In this document: positions 33,927-43,434 of the stretch, piece by piece
How positions within the stretch are numbered: position 1 is the first letter of the stretch
Layout of the letters: each line of letters opens with the position of its first letter
DNA from: Aureitalea sp. L0-47
GTDB taxonomy: Bacteria; Bacteroidota; Bacteroidia; Flavobacteriales; Flavobacteriaceae
Assembly (NCBI RefSeq): GCF_026126405.1
Contig: NZ_JAFMTQ010000007.1
Location: 1 to 64,000, forward strand
DNA length: 64,000 nucleotides
Reading direction: 5' to 3'
The notes under the pieces: generated by a model
The model's database searches: none
What the model was told of the DNA's origin: nothing
Seen by the model: the letters and a program-made list of their open reading frames with translations, nothing else
Position numbers and translations under genes: made by a program

Positions 33927-36086
33927 ATGAAAAAGAGTATCATTCTTCTTCTCATTGGGCTCTCTATAATTGCCTGCAAAGAAGAAAAAAAAGAACCAAT
34001 TGCTGTGAATTATCCTGAAACGAATCAAGTGGATACGGTAACAACCTATTTCGGAACCGAAGTAAAAGACCCCTACCGCTGGCTGGAAGATGACATGAGT
34101 GATGAAACTGGTGACTGGGTGAAACGACAAAATGAAGTTACCTTCGGTTATCTCGACACTATCCCATTTAGGGAAGACCTCAAGCAACGTCTTGAAACAT
34201 TGTGGAATTACGAGAAAGTGGGGGCTCCTTTCAAAGAAGGTGACTATACCTACTTCAGAAAAAATGACGGCCTGCAGAACCAGTATGTTATCTATCGCTA
34301 CCAAACCGGCGCCGATCCATCCACTGCCGAAATATTCCTGGACCCAAATACCTTTAAGGAAGACGGAACGATTTCTTTAGGTGGTTTGAGCTTCTCAGAC
34401 AACGGTAAAACCGCAGCCTATAGTATTTCAGAAGGAGGAAGTGACTGGCGTAAGGTGCTTGTAATGGATACGGAAACAAAAGAGATCGTTGAGGATACGC
34501 TCATCGACGTAAAGTTTAGTGGGCTCTCATGGAAAGGAAATGAAGGATTCTACTATTCAAGTTACGACAAACCAAAGGGTAGTGAACTTTCAGCAAAGAC
34601 AGATCAGCACAAACTCTACTATCATAAAGTAGGAACTCCACAAAGTGAAGATGAATTGATCTTTGGGGGAACAGAAGCCGAAAAGCACCGCTATGTTGGA
34701 GGTTATGTTACTGAAGACAATAAATATTTGGTAGTTACCGCGAGTATTTCTACCTCTGGGAATAAGCTCTTTATTAAAGACCTGGAAGATCCGTCTGCCG
34801 GATTTGTTACTGTCCTGGATCATACCGATAGTGACACTTATGTTATCGAGAACGAAGGTTCCAAATTGTATCTGGCAACAAACCTCAATGCGCCAAATCA
34901 GAAGATTGTCACTGTAGATGCTTCAAATCCAACCTCTGAGAACTGGGTGGATTTCATCCCTGAAACTGAAAACGTTTTAAGCCCATCAAGCGGAGGTAAG
35001 TATATCTTCGCCGAGTATATGGTAGATGCGGTTTCCAAGGTTTTCCAATACGATATGGAAGGGAATATGGTTCGCGAGATCGAATTGCCTGGTGTTGGTA
35101 GCGCCGGTGGTTTTGGTGCGAAAAAAGACGAAACAGAATTGTATTATTCTTTTACCAACTACGTGACCCCTGGTAGTATCTATAAATTCGATATGGAAAG
35201 TGGTAATTCCGAACTATACCGCAAGCCTGAGATCGATTTCAATCCGGAAAACTATGAGAGCAACCAGGTATTCTACACTTCTAAGGATGGGACAAAAGTT
35301 CCTATGATCATTACTCATAAGAAAGGGTTGACGTTAGACGGAAAGAACCCAACCATTCTCTATGGTTACGGCGGATTCAATATTAGCCTTACTCCTGGCT
35401 TCAGCATCACCAATGCCGTATGGATGGAGCAAGGTGGTGTTTATGCTGTACCCAACCTTCGTGGAGGTGGTGAATACGGAAAAGATTGGCACAATGCCGG
35501 AACCAAAATGCAAAAGCAGAATGTTTTTGACGACTTTATTGCTGCTGCGGAATATCTTATAGAAAACAAGTATACCTCATCCGATTACCTGGCAATTCGC
35601 GGTGGTTCTAACGGAGGACTGCTGGTGGGAGCTACAATGACGCAGCGACCAGACCTGATGAAAGTCGCTTTACCCGCAGTAGGAGTTCTCGACATGCTTC
35701 GCTACCATACATTTACTGCAGGAGCGGGATGGGCTTATGACTACGGTACTGCTGAAGAAAGCAAAGAGATGTTCGAATATCTAAAAGGTTATTCCCCTGT
35801 TCACAATGTAAAAGAAGGTGTTGAATATCCGGCTACACTTATTACCACGGGTGACCACGATGATCGTGTAGTACCTGCACACAGTTTTAAATTCGCTGCA
35901 GAGTTACAATCAAAACAAACAGGAACCAATCCTACGTTGATACGTATCGAAACCGATGCCGGGCACGGAGCGGGAACTCCCGTGAGTAAGACCATCGAAC
36001 AATACGCAGATATTTTTGGTTTCACCCTCTACAACATGGGATATGAAGTACTCCCGGAAAAGGTGAATGAGAAGATCAAAGAATAA
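33927..36086 (+). CDS. Prolyl oligopeptidase family serine peptidase (S9A), lipoprotein
   Basis: 719 residues. The signal peptide ends in a lipobox at Cys17 (SIIAC), so the enzyme is probably tethered to a membrane in the periplasm. [16 protein letters not shown] (41-56) opens a seven-bladed propeller domain, followed by an alpha/beta-hydrolase domain. Catalytic triad visible: Ser561 in GGSNGG, Asp646 in HDDRV, His680 in DAGHG. Cleaves short proline-containing peptides. TACCTTTA (about 33900-33907) is the likely -7 element. A strong hairpin terminator follows. Confidence 0.92.
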   Translation: MKKSIILLLIGLSIIACKEEKKEPIAVNYPETNQVDTVTTYFGTEVKDPYRWLEDDMSDETGDWVKRQNEVTFGYLDTIPFREDLKQRLETLWNYEKVGAPFKEGDYTYFRKNDGLQNQYVIYRYQTGADPSTAEIFLDPNTFKEDGTISLGGLSFSDNGKTAAYSISEGGSDWRKVLVMDTETKEIVEDTLIDVKFSGLSWKGNEGFYYSSYDKPKGSELSAKTDQHKLYYHKVGTPQSEDELIFGGTEAEKHRYVGGYVTEDNKYLVVTASISTSGNKLFIKDLEDPSAGFVTVLDHTDSDTYVIENEGSKLYLATNLNAPNQKIVTVDASNPTSENWVDFIPETENVLSPSSGGKYIFAEYMVDAVSKVFQYDMEGNMVREIELPGVGSAGGFGAKKDETELYYSFTNYVTPGSIYKFDMESGNSELYRKPEIDFNPENYESNQVFYTSKDGTKVPMIITHKKGLTLDGKNPTILYGYGGFNISLTPGFSITNAVWMEQGGVYAVPNLRGGGEYGKDWHNAGTKMQKQNVFDDFIAAAEYLIENKYTSSDYLAIRGGSNGGLLVGATMTQRPDLMKVALPAVGVLDMLRYHTFTAGAGWAYDYGTAEESKEMFEYLKGYSPVHNVKEGVEYPATLITTGDHDDRVVPAHSFKFAAELQSKQTGTNPTLIRIETDAGHGAGTPVSKTIEQYADIFGFTLYNMGYEVLPEKVNEKIKE

Positions 36087-36108
36087 TTTAATCTCTCGCT
36101 AAGAGTTC

Positions 36109-36150
36109 AAAGTTGCCTTTTATCTTTAAGACTTAAAAGGCAACTTTTTT
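36109..36150 (+). terminator. Terminator after the prolyl oligopeptidase gene
   Basis: Perfect 14-bp stem AAAGTTGCCTTTTA / TAAAAGGCAACTTT (36109-36122, 36134-36147), 11-nt loop, T-run to 36150. A TATCTTTA -7-like sequence (36121-36128) lies across the stem-loop junction and could serve the next gene. Confidence 0.9.
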
Positions 36151-36161
36151 CTTATTGTATC

Positions 36162-37109
36162 ATGCTGAAAGTAGACATTCAATCATTCTCTTATGAAAAG
36201 GAAGAAATCCTGAAGGATATCCGTTTTCAATTGGGCAAAGGTCAGCATATGGCAGTCCTGGGTGAAAGTGGCTGCGGAAAGTCCACGCTTTTACACCTAA
36301 TTTATGGATTGCTAAACCTGGATAAAGGAACGATTTTCTGGGAAGAAACGGAACTCCTGGGTCCCAATTTCAACATAGTGCCCGGAGAGTCTTTTATAAA
36401 ACTAGTTGCCCAGGAATACAACGTAATGCCATTTATAACAGTAGCCGAAAATGTCGCCGAACACCTGTCAAGGCTGGATCCTGAAGCAGATGCTAAAAGA
36501 GTGCGCGAATTGCTCGAGGTAGTGGATATGGTTCCCTTCAGCGATATAATGGTGAAGAACCTCAGCGGCGGGCAGAAACAACGCGTAGCACTTGCAAAGG
36601 CACTGGCTAAACAACCGGAATTATTGTTGCTGGACGAGCCCTTCAGTCATATTGATACCTTCAGGAAAAATAGCTTGAGGCGCAAGCTATACAGCTTTTT
36701 GAAAGAGAATAACATATCCTGTATTACAGCAACGCATGATGCAGCCGAGGCATTGGCCTTTTCGGATACCCTATTGATACTTAAAAATGGAGCCACTGAG
36801 GTCATCGGAAGTCCGGAGGAGATCTATAAATCGGTAGCCTCCGTGTATCAGGCCGGATTCTTCGATGAAGTAAATGTTTTACCTTCGGAACTTTTGACGG
36901 ATGAAAACAGCTCTGAGGAACTTCTGTTATTTCCGCATCAATTGGAAGTTAGCTCAGAAAAAACACGCCTGGAGGTTGTTGTGATAAACAACTACTTCAA
37001 AGGGAACAACTACCTGGTTGAAGGCTCCTGGCACAACAAAAAAGTGTTTTTCAGTAATGCTGAGAAGATCGTTCCCGGCAGTAAGATCTTTTTGGATTTA
37101 AGTCTTTGA
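36162..37109 (+). CDS. ABC transporter ATP-binding protein (orphan)
   Basis: 315 residues. Walker A GESGCGKST (34-42), Q-loop in VAQEYN, signature LSGGQKQR, Walker B LLLLDEPFSHID and switch His in ATHDAAEA. The C-terminal ~85 residues after FFDEVNVL form a TOBE-like domain, as in the PotA/FbpC/MalK class of importers. No permease or binding-protein gene is adjacent, so its partner and substrate are unknown. It stands alone between a terminator and a convergent gene. Confidence 0.85.
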   Translation: MLKVDIQSFSYEKEEILKDIRFQLGKGQHMAVLGESGCGKSTLLHLIYGLLNLDKGTIFWEETELLGPNFNIVPGESFIKLVAQEYNVMPFITVAENVAEHLSRLDPEADAKRVRELLEVVDMVPFSDIMVKNLSGGQKQRVALAKALAKQPELLLLDEPFSHIDTFRKNSLRRKLYSFLKENNISCITATHDAAEALAFSDTLLILKNGATEVIGSPEEIYKSVASVYQAGFFDEVNVLPSELLTDENSSEELLLFPHQLEVSSEKTRLEVVVINNYFKGNNYLVEGSWHNKKVFFSNAEKIVPGSKIFLDLSL

Positions 37110-37139
37110 TTTTATGTAATTTACCAGGAAAGAAATCTC

Positions 37140-37598
37140 TTAATCTACTTCGAGAAGCTCGATAGTTCTTTTATTGAAGGTTACGGACTCACCTTGCTTT
37201 TTACCTAAAAGCAGTTTCCCTATCGGTGATTTCAGGGAAATACAATAAAACGTCTTATCTCCTATGGATACCACTCCGGCCGAAACGCTCATGAAATAGT
37301 TTCCATTATTGGTGATCACAAGACTCCCTAAATGAACAATGTCGTTTATATGTTCCAGGGAGATTTTATTTAGTACTGCTTCTTCCTTATCTACTTCGAC
37401 CAATTGGTGACTAAACTTCTCCCGCTCAATTTGTAGCATAGCACGATTGGTGTGGTGTTTATCCCCAACGGTGCTCTTTTCCTCATCAAAAAGAGATTCT
37501 TTAACCGCGTCCAATGCATTATTGATTCTATCTCTATGCCCGCTAATATATTCCTCGCAGTTCTGAAATAGAATCTTTTTAATTTCCTGATTGGTCAT
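37140..37598 (-). CDS. GreA/GreB-like protein, possible RNA-polymerase secondary-channel factor
   Basis: 152 residues. N-terminal ~75 residues are helical and charged, consistent with the coiled-coil hairpin of Gre factors, with an acidic segment FDEEK near the expected tip. The C-terminus has the Gre signature SPIGKLLLGKKQGESVTF (about 125-142). The N-terminal half does not have the usual Gre sequence pattern, so transcript-cleavage activity is uncertain. It overlaps the upstream mtgA gene by 20 nt and is third in a minus-strand operon after an FAD oxidoreductase and MtgA. Confidence 0.65.
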   Translation of the reverse strand: MTNQEIKKILFQNCEEYISGHRDRINNALDAVKESLFDEEKSTVGDKHHTNRAMLQIEREKFSHQLVEVDKEEAVLNKISLEHINDIVHLGSLVITNNGNYFMSVSAGVVSIGDKTFYCISLKSPIGKLLLGKKQGESVTFNKRTIELLEVD

Positions 37599-38274
37599 TA
37601 TTCTTCAAATTTACGCCCCCTAAGTTATGCATTTGTCGTAAAACCCACTGCTTTCTTTGCTCTAAATATGCGGTTCTGGGGGACGCCTTATACTTTCTGG
37701 GATTTGGTAAAATAACAGCTATCGCCGCAGCTTCGTGTTTGTTGAGGTCTTTGGCCTTTTTATTAAACCAATACTTCGCTGCAGCCTGCACACCGTAAAC
37801 ACCCTCTCCGGTCTCTATACTATTGAGATACACTTCTAAAATCCGTTCTTTGCTCCACAGATTCTCGATAAGAAATGTAAAATAGGTCTCGAGGCTTTTT
37901 CTCAGCCAGCTTCTTTCAGGCCAAAGGAAGACATTTTTTGCTGTTTGTTGGGATATCGTACTCCCTCCTTTTAACCGCTTACCGGCCTTGTTATCTTCGT
38001 ATGCTTTTTTAATAGCATCATAGTCAAAACCATTGTGGTGTGGAAAGTTTTGGTCTTCGGAACTAATTACAGCCAGCTGCATATCAACTGATATTTCTTC
38101 CAGTGAAACCCACTCATGCTGTATATCCACCGGATTCTCGGATTCGAATGTTCGGATCGCCATTAAAGGAGTTGCGGGGACATCTACATATTTGTACAAC
38201 AAAACCCAAGCTACGCTCAAAACCACAAAGCTAATCGCAGTTTTTACCAAAAATCGCAACAGTTTTCGTATCAT
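37579..38274 (-). CDS. mtgA: Monofunctional peptidoglycan glycosyltransferase
   Basis: 231 residues from the ATG reading MIRKLLRFL; a longer in-frame extension lies inside the upstream gene and is rejected. One N-terminal membrane helix (8-28). GT51 motifs: SSEDQNFPHHNGFD with catalytic Glu73, GGSTISQQTAKN, RKSLETYFTFLIE and KERILEVYLN. Polymerises lipid II into glycan strands in the periplasm without a transpeptidase domain. Start codon overlaps the stop of the FAD oxidoreductase gene (TAATG). Confidence 0.93.
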   Translation of the reverse strand: MIRKLLRFLVKTAISFVVLSVAWVLLYKYVDVPATPLMAIRTFESENPVDIQHEWVSLEEISVDMQLAVISSEDQNFPHHNGFDYDAIKKAYEDNKAGKRLKGGSTISQQTAKNVFLWPERSWLRKSLETYFTFLIENLWSKERILEVYLNSIETGEGVYGVQAAAKYWFNKKAKDLNKHEAAAIAVILPNPRKYKASPRTAYLEQRKQWVLRQMHNLGGVNLKNNDQSGN

Positions 38275-39401
38275 TAGGAATCGATTAATTCTGCCAGCTG
38301 TTTCCCTATCGAGCAACCAATGGCAACGCCCATTCCTCCGAGGCGTACCCCACAATACACGTTTTCTTCTAGCTGTTTGACGATAGGCTTCTTCTTGCCG
38401 CCCACTCCCATTATTCCGCTCCAGCGACTGTCAATTTCAAACGTGATTCCAGGTAAAATTGTTGTGTTAAGTAGATCTTCAAGTTTGTTTTGTATTAATT
38501 CAGTAAGTCCCGTTTCCGCCGTCTCTTCCGTCTTAATATCGAGATTTCTACCACCTCCAAAAAGAATACGATCGTGTATATTTCTGAAGTAATAGTATCC
38601 TTTATCCAGGTGAAATGTTCCTTTAATTCCCAATGCGGGAATTGGTTTAGTGATTAATACCTGTGCTCGCGCAGGCTTTAGGTCTTCATCTAATAACTCT
38701 TTAGCGAATCCATTCGTAGCGACAAGTAGGTTTTTAACCTGAATTTCTTCAAAATCGTTCAAAATGAGTGAAATTTGACCGTTTTTCCGCCAAAACCTGC
38801 TAATTTTTGCTGAATTAAGCACAAAAATATCATTTTCTGCTACCAAGGAAAGTAGCCCTTGCATCATCGACCCAGTATCAATTTGTCCTTCGAATTGGTT
38901 AAAAACGAGCTTTTTTTGTGTGTTTTTGAACGAAAACGGATCATTTTTTACGGAAAACACCTGGTCTTGATCTAAAAAGGCATTTTTCAGTAATTTGTTG
39001 ATATGAGGAACCTTCTCAAGGCATCGTTTATAGAGTTCATTATCCTGTTGGGTGAATAATTCGTATCCTCCGTATTGCCGATAATCCATTTGTGCATCTC
39101 CAAGCAGTGATCGTAACAGTTTTAATCCTTCGATCCTACTTTGAACGATCTGAATAACTTCTTCTTCGGAATGTGATTTGAGGTCTTCAAGTATTTCCGA
39201 AACGCTTCCGAAGCAAGCAAAACCCGCATTTTTCGTGCTTGCACCGCTTGGTAACATCCCCTTTTCAAATACTACGATCTTACTGTGCGGAAATCGCTTC
39301 CGAAGAAATAAAGCACAGCTCAAACCAACGATCCCACTACCTACTATAGCGTAATCGATATTGTTAAGCCAGGTATTTCGCTCCCAATAAGACAAATTCA
39401 T
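38274..39401 (-). CDS. FAD-dependent oxidoreductase, DAO family
   Basis: 375 residues. N-terminal Rossmann motif GSGIVGLSCA (21-30), then VVFEKGMLPSGASTKNAGFACFG, the DAO-family block with the STKNAG flavin contact, and a C-terminal GVRLGGMGVAIGCSIG second FAD contact. Such proteins oxidise amines or D-amino/imino acids; substrate unknown. First gene of the operon with mtgA and the Gre-like gene. The name glycine oxidase would be guesswork. Confidence 0.85.
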   Translation of the reverse strand: MNLSYWERNTWLNNIDYAIVGSGIVGLSCALFLRKRFPHSKIVVFEKGMLPSGASTKNAGFACFGSVSEILEDLKSHSEEEVIQIVQSRIEGLKLLRSLLGDAQMDYRQYGGYELFTQQDNELYKRCLEKVPHINKLLKNAFLDQDQVFSVKNDPFSFKNTQKKLVFNQFEGQIDTGSMMQGLLSLVAENDIFVLNSAKISRFWRKNGQISLILNDFEEIQVKNLLVATNGFAKELLDEDLKPARAQVLITKPIPALGIKGTFHLDKGYYYFRNIHDRILFGGGRNLDIKTEETAETGLTELIQNKLEDLLNTTILPGITFEIDSRWSGIMGVGGKKKPIVKQLEENVYCGVRLGGMGVAIGCSIGKQLAELIDS

Positions 39402-39434
39402 TTAGTCCGGGTTTTGTGTAAAATTCATTAAAAA

Positions 39435-39486
39435 GGGCCAAATTTCATCAGTTTTTAACCTGATTTTCGAAATTTGACCCGTTTTT
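39435..39486. terminator. Bidirectional terminator / inverted repeat after accC
   Basis: Arms GGGCCAAATTTC (39435-39446) and GAAATTTGACCC (39469-39480), with inner ATCAG/CTGAT pairing. On the minus strand it is followed by TTTTT, 20 nt beyond accC; on the plus strand by TTTTTT. Confidence 0.75.
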
Positions 39487-39505
39487 TATCAAAAAATGCT
39501 GTTTT

Positions 39506-40858
39506 CTAGTCCTCTTCCGGCTCCATCATTTCCCAATCGTCCATAAAAGCCGTTGTATAATTACCAGCTACATAATCCGGATGGTCCATCAACTGACGGT
39601 GAAAAGGGATTGTAGTCTTAACTCCTTCGATCACGAATTCATCCAGTGCGCGTTTCATTTTGTTAATGGCTTCGTCACGGGTTTGTGCAGTAGTGATCAA
39701 CTTGGCGATCATGGAATCGTAATTAGGTGGGATCACATATCCGGCATAGACGTGAGTGTCCAGTCGAACGCCGTGCCCACCAGGCGCATGAAGGGTAGTG
39801 ATTCTTCCCGGTGAAGGTCGGAAGTTGTTGTAGGGATCCTCCGCATTGATCCTGCACTCTATGGAATGAAGATTTGGTGTATAGTGTTTCCCCGAAATGG
39901 GCACACCTGCGGCAACAAGGATCTGTTCACGGATCAGATCGAAATCGATCACTTGTTCCGTGATCGGGTGTTCCACCTGAATCCTCGTGTTCATCTCCAT
40001 GAAATAGAAATTACGATTTTTGTCCACCAGAAACTCAACAGTTCCCGCTCCTTCGTACTTGATGTATTCGGCAGCTTTCACGGCAGCCATTCCCATGTCG
40101 TTACGAAGTTTCTTGGTCATGAACGGACTAGGGGTCTCTTCGGTGAGTTTTTGATGTCTTCTTTGAATTGAGCAATCTCTTTCACTTAGGTGACAGGCCT
40201 TACCTGAACTGTCTCCCACGATCTGGATCTCGATATGCCTGGGTTCCTCAATGAGTTTTTCCATATACATATCATCATTTCCAAAGGCAGCTTTGCTTTC
40301 CTGCCGGGCTGAATTCCACGCTTCTTCAAGATCCTCCTCATTCCATACAGCTCTCATTCCTTTTCCTCCGCCCCCGGCGCTTGCTTTCAACATAACGGGG
40401 TAACCCACTTCAAGTGCAAGTTTCTTACATTCCTCAAAATCTTCTATAATTCCTTCACTTCCCGGAACACATGGTACACCGGCTTCATTCATGGTGGCCT
40501 TAGCTGTTGCCTTATCTCCCATTTTCTCGATCATTTCCGCTGAGGCACCTATGAACTTAATGTCGTGCTCTTCACATATTTTCGAGAACTTGGCATTTTC
40601 CGAAAGAAAACCGTATCCAGGATGAATAGCATCTGCGTTAGTTATCTCCGCTGCAGAAATTATATTTGAGATCTTCAGGTAACTCTCCGAACTTGGAGCA
40701 GGTCCAATACAAACGGCTTCATCGGCAAATCGTACGTGAAGACTTTCCTCATCGGCTTTGGAATAAACGGCTACCGTTTTAATTCCCATCTCCTTACAGG
40801 TTCGTATAACCCGTAACGCGATCTCGCCTCGGTTGGCTACTAGTATTTTCTTGAACAT
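39506..40858 (-). CDS. accC: Acetyl-CoA carboxylase biotin carboxylase subunit
   Basis: 450 residues. ATP-grasp enzyme that carboxylates biotin on Acc[20 protein letters not shown] start, GGGGKGMR glycine-rich ATP loop, [13 protein letters not shown] and [14 protein letters not shown] are the family blocks. Last gene of the fabH-accB-accC set; 61 nt after accB. Works in the cytoplasm in the first step of fatty-acid synthesis. Confidence 0.96.
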   Translation of the reverse strand: MFKKILVANRGEIALRVIRTCKEMGIKTVAVYSKADEESLHVRFADEAVCIGPAPSSESYLKISNIISAAEITNADAIHPGYGFLSENAKFSKICEEHDIKFIGASAEMIEKMGDKATAKATMNEAGVPCVPGSEGIIEDFEECKKLALEVGYPVMLKASAGGGGKGMRAVWNEEDLEEAWNSARQESKAAFGNDDMYMEKLIEEPRHIEIQIVGDSSGKACHLSERDCSIQRRHQKLTEETPSPFMTKKLRNDMGMAAVKAAEYIKYEGAGTVEFLVDKNRNFYFMEMNTRIQVEHPITEQVIDFDLIREQILVAAGVPISGKHYTPNLHSIECRINAEDPYNNFRPSPGRITTLHAPGGHGVRLDTHVYAGYVIPPNYDSMIAKLITTAQTRDEAINKMKRALDEFVIEGVKTTIPFHRQLMDHPDYVAGNYTTAFMDDWEMMEPEED

Positions 40859-40919
40859 AATCTTCTTGAGATTTCAGGATAGATGCCAGATTAATCAGGC
40901 TCAATCCGATGAATTGAAT

Positions 40920-41417
40920 TTATGAAGGATCTACTAAAAATAGTGGTTGGTCGAATTCTACCGGGCTTGCGTCGTCTACAAGGACTTTCACAATCTTTCC
41001 GGAAACTTCACTTTCGATCTCGTTAAAGAGTTTCATGGCTTCAATTACACATAAAACATCCCCTTCGGAAATAGTATCACCAACTTCTATAAATACCGGT
41101 TTGTCTGGCGATGGTTTGCGATAGAAGGTTCCAATAATTGGTGATTTAACCACTACAAGATTAGATTCCTCTTCCGTGGGAGCTACTTTTTCAGTAGTCT
41201 CCGGTGCAGCCGGTGCTTCCGAAGCTGCCGCAGGTATAGCCTGCTGTTGTGCCGCTACGGGCATGGCCGGAACTTGTTGGATGATCGTCTTTTCTCCGTT
41301 GTCATCGGATTTACCCGTACGGATCGTGATCTTTACATCCCCCATTTCAAGCTTTACTTCGCTGGCGCCGGATTTCGCCACAAACTTGATCAAGTTTTGT
41401 ATCTCTTTTAATTCCAT
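40920..41417 (-). CDS. accB: Biotin carboxyl carrier protein of acetyl-CoA carboxylase
   Basis: 165 residues. N-terminal helix for subunit contact, an Ala/Pro-rich linker (about 50-80) and a C-terminal biotinyl domain with the biotin lysine Lys129 in EAMKLF; KPSPDKPVFIEVGD is the protruding thumb region. Carries carboxybiotin between AccC and the carboxyltransferase. Follows fabH by 21 nt. Confidence 0.96.
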   Translation of the reverse strand: MELKEIQNLIKFVAKSGASEVKLEMGDVKITIRTGKSDDNGEKTIIQQVPAMPVAAQQQAIPAAASEAPAAPETTEKVAPTEEESNLVVVKSPIIGTFYRKPSPDKPVFIEVGDTISEGDVLCVIEAMKLFNEIESEVSGKIVKVLVDDASPVEFDQPLFLVDPS

Positions 41418-41438
41418 TATAATCGTTTTTCAGTTATG

Positions 41439-42440
41439 TTAGCTATTTGAATCGTAGGCCCACTTCACATATATGGCTCCCCAGGTGAATCCACCACCAA
41501 ATGAAGCAAAGACCAGATTATCTCCTTTTGAGAGTTGTTTTTCATAATCCACCAAACACAAAGGTAGTGTAGCGGATGTTGTGTTCCCGTATTTCTGAAT
41601 GTTCACCATTACCTTTTCTTCGGGTAGATTCATTCGTTTTGCGGTGGCTCCGATAATTCTGAGATTTGCCTGGTGTGGTACCAACCAATCAACATCGTCA
41701 CCAGTTAGTCCGTTTCGAACCATTATCTGTTCACTCACATCGGCCATATTGGATACCGCAAACTTAAAAACAGTCTTTCCGTCCTGGAAGACGTAGTGCT
41801 GCTTATTATCTACTGTTTCATGGGATGCAGGCATGATGGATCCTCCTGCATCAATTTTCAGGCTTTGTCTGCCAATACCGTCGCTTCGAAGTATCTCATC
41901 CAGAACTCCATATCCATCGTGGTTGGGTTCAAACAACAAGGCTCCGCCACCATCACCAAAGATGATACAGGTAGTTCGGTCTTCGTAATCAATTATGGAT
42001 GACATCTTATCTGCGCCTAGCAGCAGAACTTTTTTGTATCGGCCGGACTCGATATAGCGAGCGGCAGTCGACATTCCGTAAAGGAAACTGGAGCAGGCCG
42101 CGACAAGGTCATATGAAAAAGCGTTTACGGCTCCAATCTCACTAGCTACGTAAACGCCTGTTGCCGCTACCGGCATATCTGGTGTGGCTGTCGCCATAAT
42201 CACCATGTCAATATCTTTTGGGTCGGTGTTGCTTTTTCGGAGAAGATCTTCAGCTGCCTTTATGGCAAGGTAAGAAGTACCTTTGCCTTCTTCTTTAAGG
42301 ATTCGCCTTTCTTTGATACCGGTTCGCGTTGTGATCCATTCATCGGTTGTATCGACCATCGTTTCCAGAATCTTGTTGGATAGCACGTAATCCGGAACAT
42401 ATCCGCCTACAGCTGTAATCGCGGCTGTTATTTTGCCCAT
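41439..42440 (-). CDS. fabH: 3-oxoacyl-ACP synthase III (KAS III)
   Basis: 333 residues. Condenses acetyl-CoA (or a branched acyl-CoA, as typical for iso-fatty-acid-rich Bacteroidota) with malonyl-ACP to start fatty-acid synthesis. Catalytic triad: Cys116 in AACSSF, His256 in VPHQANLR, Asn286 in YGNTTSA. Separated from rpmF by a terminator; a TACTTTTT element 18 nt or so upstream on the minus strand suggests its own promoter. Confidence 0.95.
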   Translation of the reverse strand: MGKITAAITAVGGYVPDYVLSNKILETMVDTTDEWITTRTGIKERRILKEEGKGTSYLAIKAAEDLLRKSNTDPKDIDMVIMATATPDMPVAATGVYVASEIGAVNAFSYDLVAACSSFLYGMSTAARYIESGRYKKVLLLGADKMSSIIDYEDRTTCIIFGDGGGALLFEPNHDGYGVLDEILRSDGIGRQSLKIDAGGSIMPASHETVDNKQHYVFQDGKTVFKFAVSNMADVSEQIMVRNGLTGDDVDWLVPHQANLRIIGATAKRMNLPEEKVMVNIQKYGNTTSATLPLCLVDYEKQLSKGDNLVFASFGGGFTWGAIYVKWAYDSNS

Positions 42441-42553
42441 AGCGTTTACTTAAATTCGCAAAAAGTACCTAAAAATGGCCTTAAAAGATGCGAAAATTAC
42501 TAAAAATTCAATTAATAACCCCTGTTTTTGCCATTTTTTGAAGAATTTGAGGA

Positions 42554-42587
42554 AATAAAAAAACTCCTGCAAAAATGCAGGAGTTTT
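42554..42587 (-). terminator. Terminator of rpmF
   Basis: AAAACTCCTGCA / TGCAGGAGTTTT, 12-bp perfect stem, 4-nt loop, T-rich on the minus strand. Lies 20 nt beyond rpmF, so the DUF177-rpmF transcript ends before fabH. Confidence 0.9.
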
Positions 42588-42607
42588 ACTTTCTATTTAA
42601 ACAGAAA

Positions 42608-42805
42608 TTACGCTTCGGCCTCTTCCGTGGCATCGATAACAACCTGTCCTCTGTAGTACAGTTTTCCTTCATGCCAATGTGCCCTGTGATAAAGATGCGC
42701 TTCTCCTGTGGTTGGGTCTGTTGCGATCTGAGGTACACTCGCCTTGTAATGTGTTCTTCTTTTATCTCGTCTTGTTTTTGAGATTTTTCTCTTAGGATGT
42801 GCCAT
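42608..42805 (-). CDS. rpmF: 50S ribosomal protein L32
   Basis: 65 residues. [21 protein letters not shown] start is the L32 signature; there is no cysteine, so this is the zinc-free form. A C-terminal acidic tail (EEAEA) is present. Nine nucleotides downstream of the DUF177 gene, the widespread yceD-rpmF pairing. Confidence 0.96.
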   Translation of the reverse strand: MAHPKRKISKTRRDKRRTHYKASVPQIATDPTTGEAHLYHRAHWHEGKLYYRGQVVIDATEEAEA

Positions 42806-42814
42806 TACTATGTG

Positions 42815-43354
42815 TTATTTGTCTGTTAATAGTTTTTTTAGATCGTCCCAGCGGGGATCTGTTTCATTATCCGAAGCAGGATCTTTATCCAGCTTAGGTT
42901 TAAGTTCTTCAAGTTTATCGAGTATTTCACTTTTCAGCGTTCCATCTTCTATCCCGGGATGAATCCTTCGGGCAGGCAACGCAAGTACGATTGATTCATA
43001 GATATATTGCTGAATATTCACTTCGTGACTACCGTGTTGTAAAATGAGAAGATCTTCGTTCTCATCGTTGAACTCTTCACCAAATTTTACAACCAGGTCA
43101 TACTCCCCCTCAACCTTCTGGTCGAAAGGTTCGCTCGAAATATCGCATAATACGCCAACTACTCCATCGAATTTAAATGCAAATTCCAGCAGTGTTGGTT
43201 TTTTATTCAGCAGTACGTCAAGTTTAACCTTTGAATGATCGAACTCATCATACTCAAAATGCTCAAAGAACGAATTAGTTATTTCGAAATTAAACCGGTG
43301 TTCTCCTGTTTTCAATCCTATAAAAGGAATAGTGTATTCTTTCAGTTCCTCCAT
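42815..43354 (-). CDS. DUF177 (YceD-like) protein
   Basis: 179 residues from the ATG reading MEELKEYTIPF; a GTG two codons earlier is the alternative. VFDGVVGVLCDISSEPFDQKVEGEYDL (in part, near 65-90) is the core of DUF177, which in other bacteria is needed for normal 23S rRNA and L32 assembly. Only one cysteine is left of the usual C-x2-C. DDLKKLL at the C-terminus is typical. Upstream partner of rpmF in one transcript. Confidence 0.88.
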   Translation of the reverse strand: MEELKEYTIPFIGLKTGEHRFNFEITNSFFEHFEYDEFDHSKVKLDVLLNKKPTLLEFAFKFDGVVGVLCDISSEPFDQKVEGEYDLVVKFGEEFNDENEDLLILQHGSHEVNIQQYIYESIVLALPARRIHPGIEDGTLKSEILDKLEELKPKLDKDPASDNETDPRWDDLKKLLTDK

Positions 43355-43434
43355 GATCACACCCGTTAAGTTTCTCAGCCCACTAAAAAGGCGGCTGCAA
43401 AGATATAAAATTATTTAATTTACACCGGGTTTAC

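Noticed and set aside
37579-38355. Longer mtgA start 27 codons upstream
   Set aside because: The extension lies in the upstream gene and has no family resemblance; MIRKLLRFL gives the expected membrane helix at the start.
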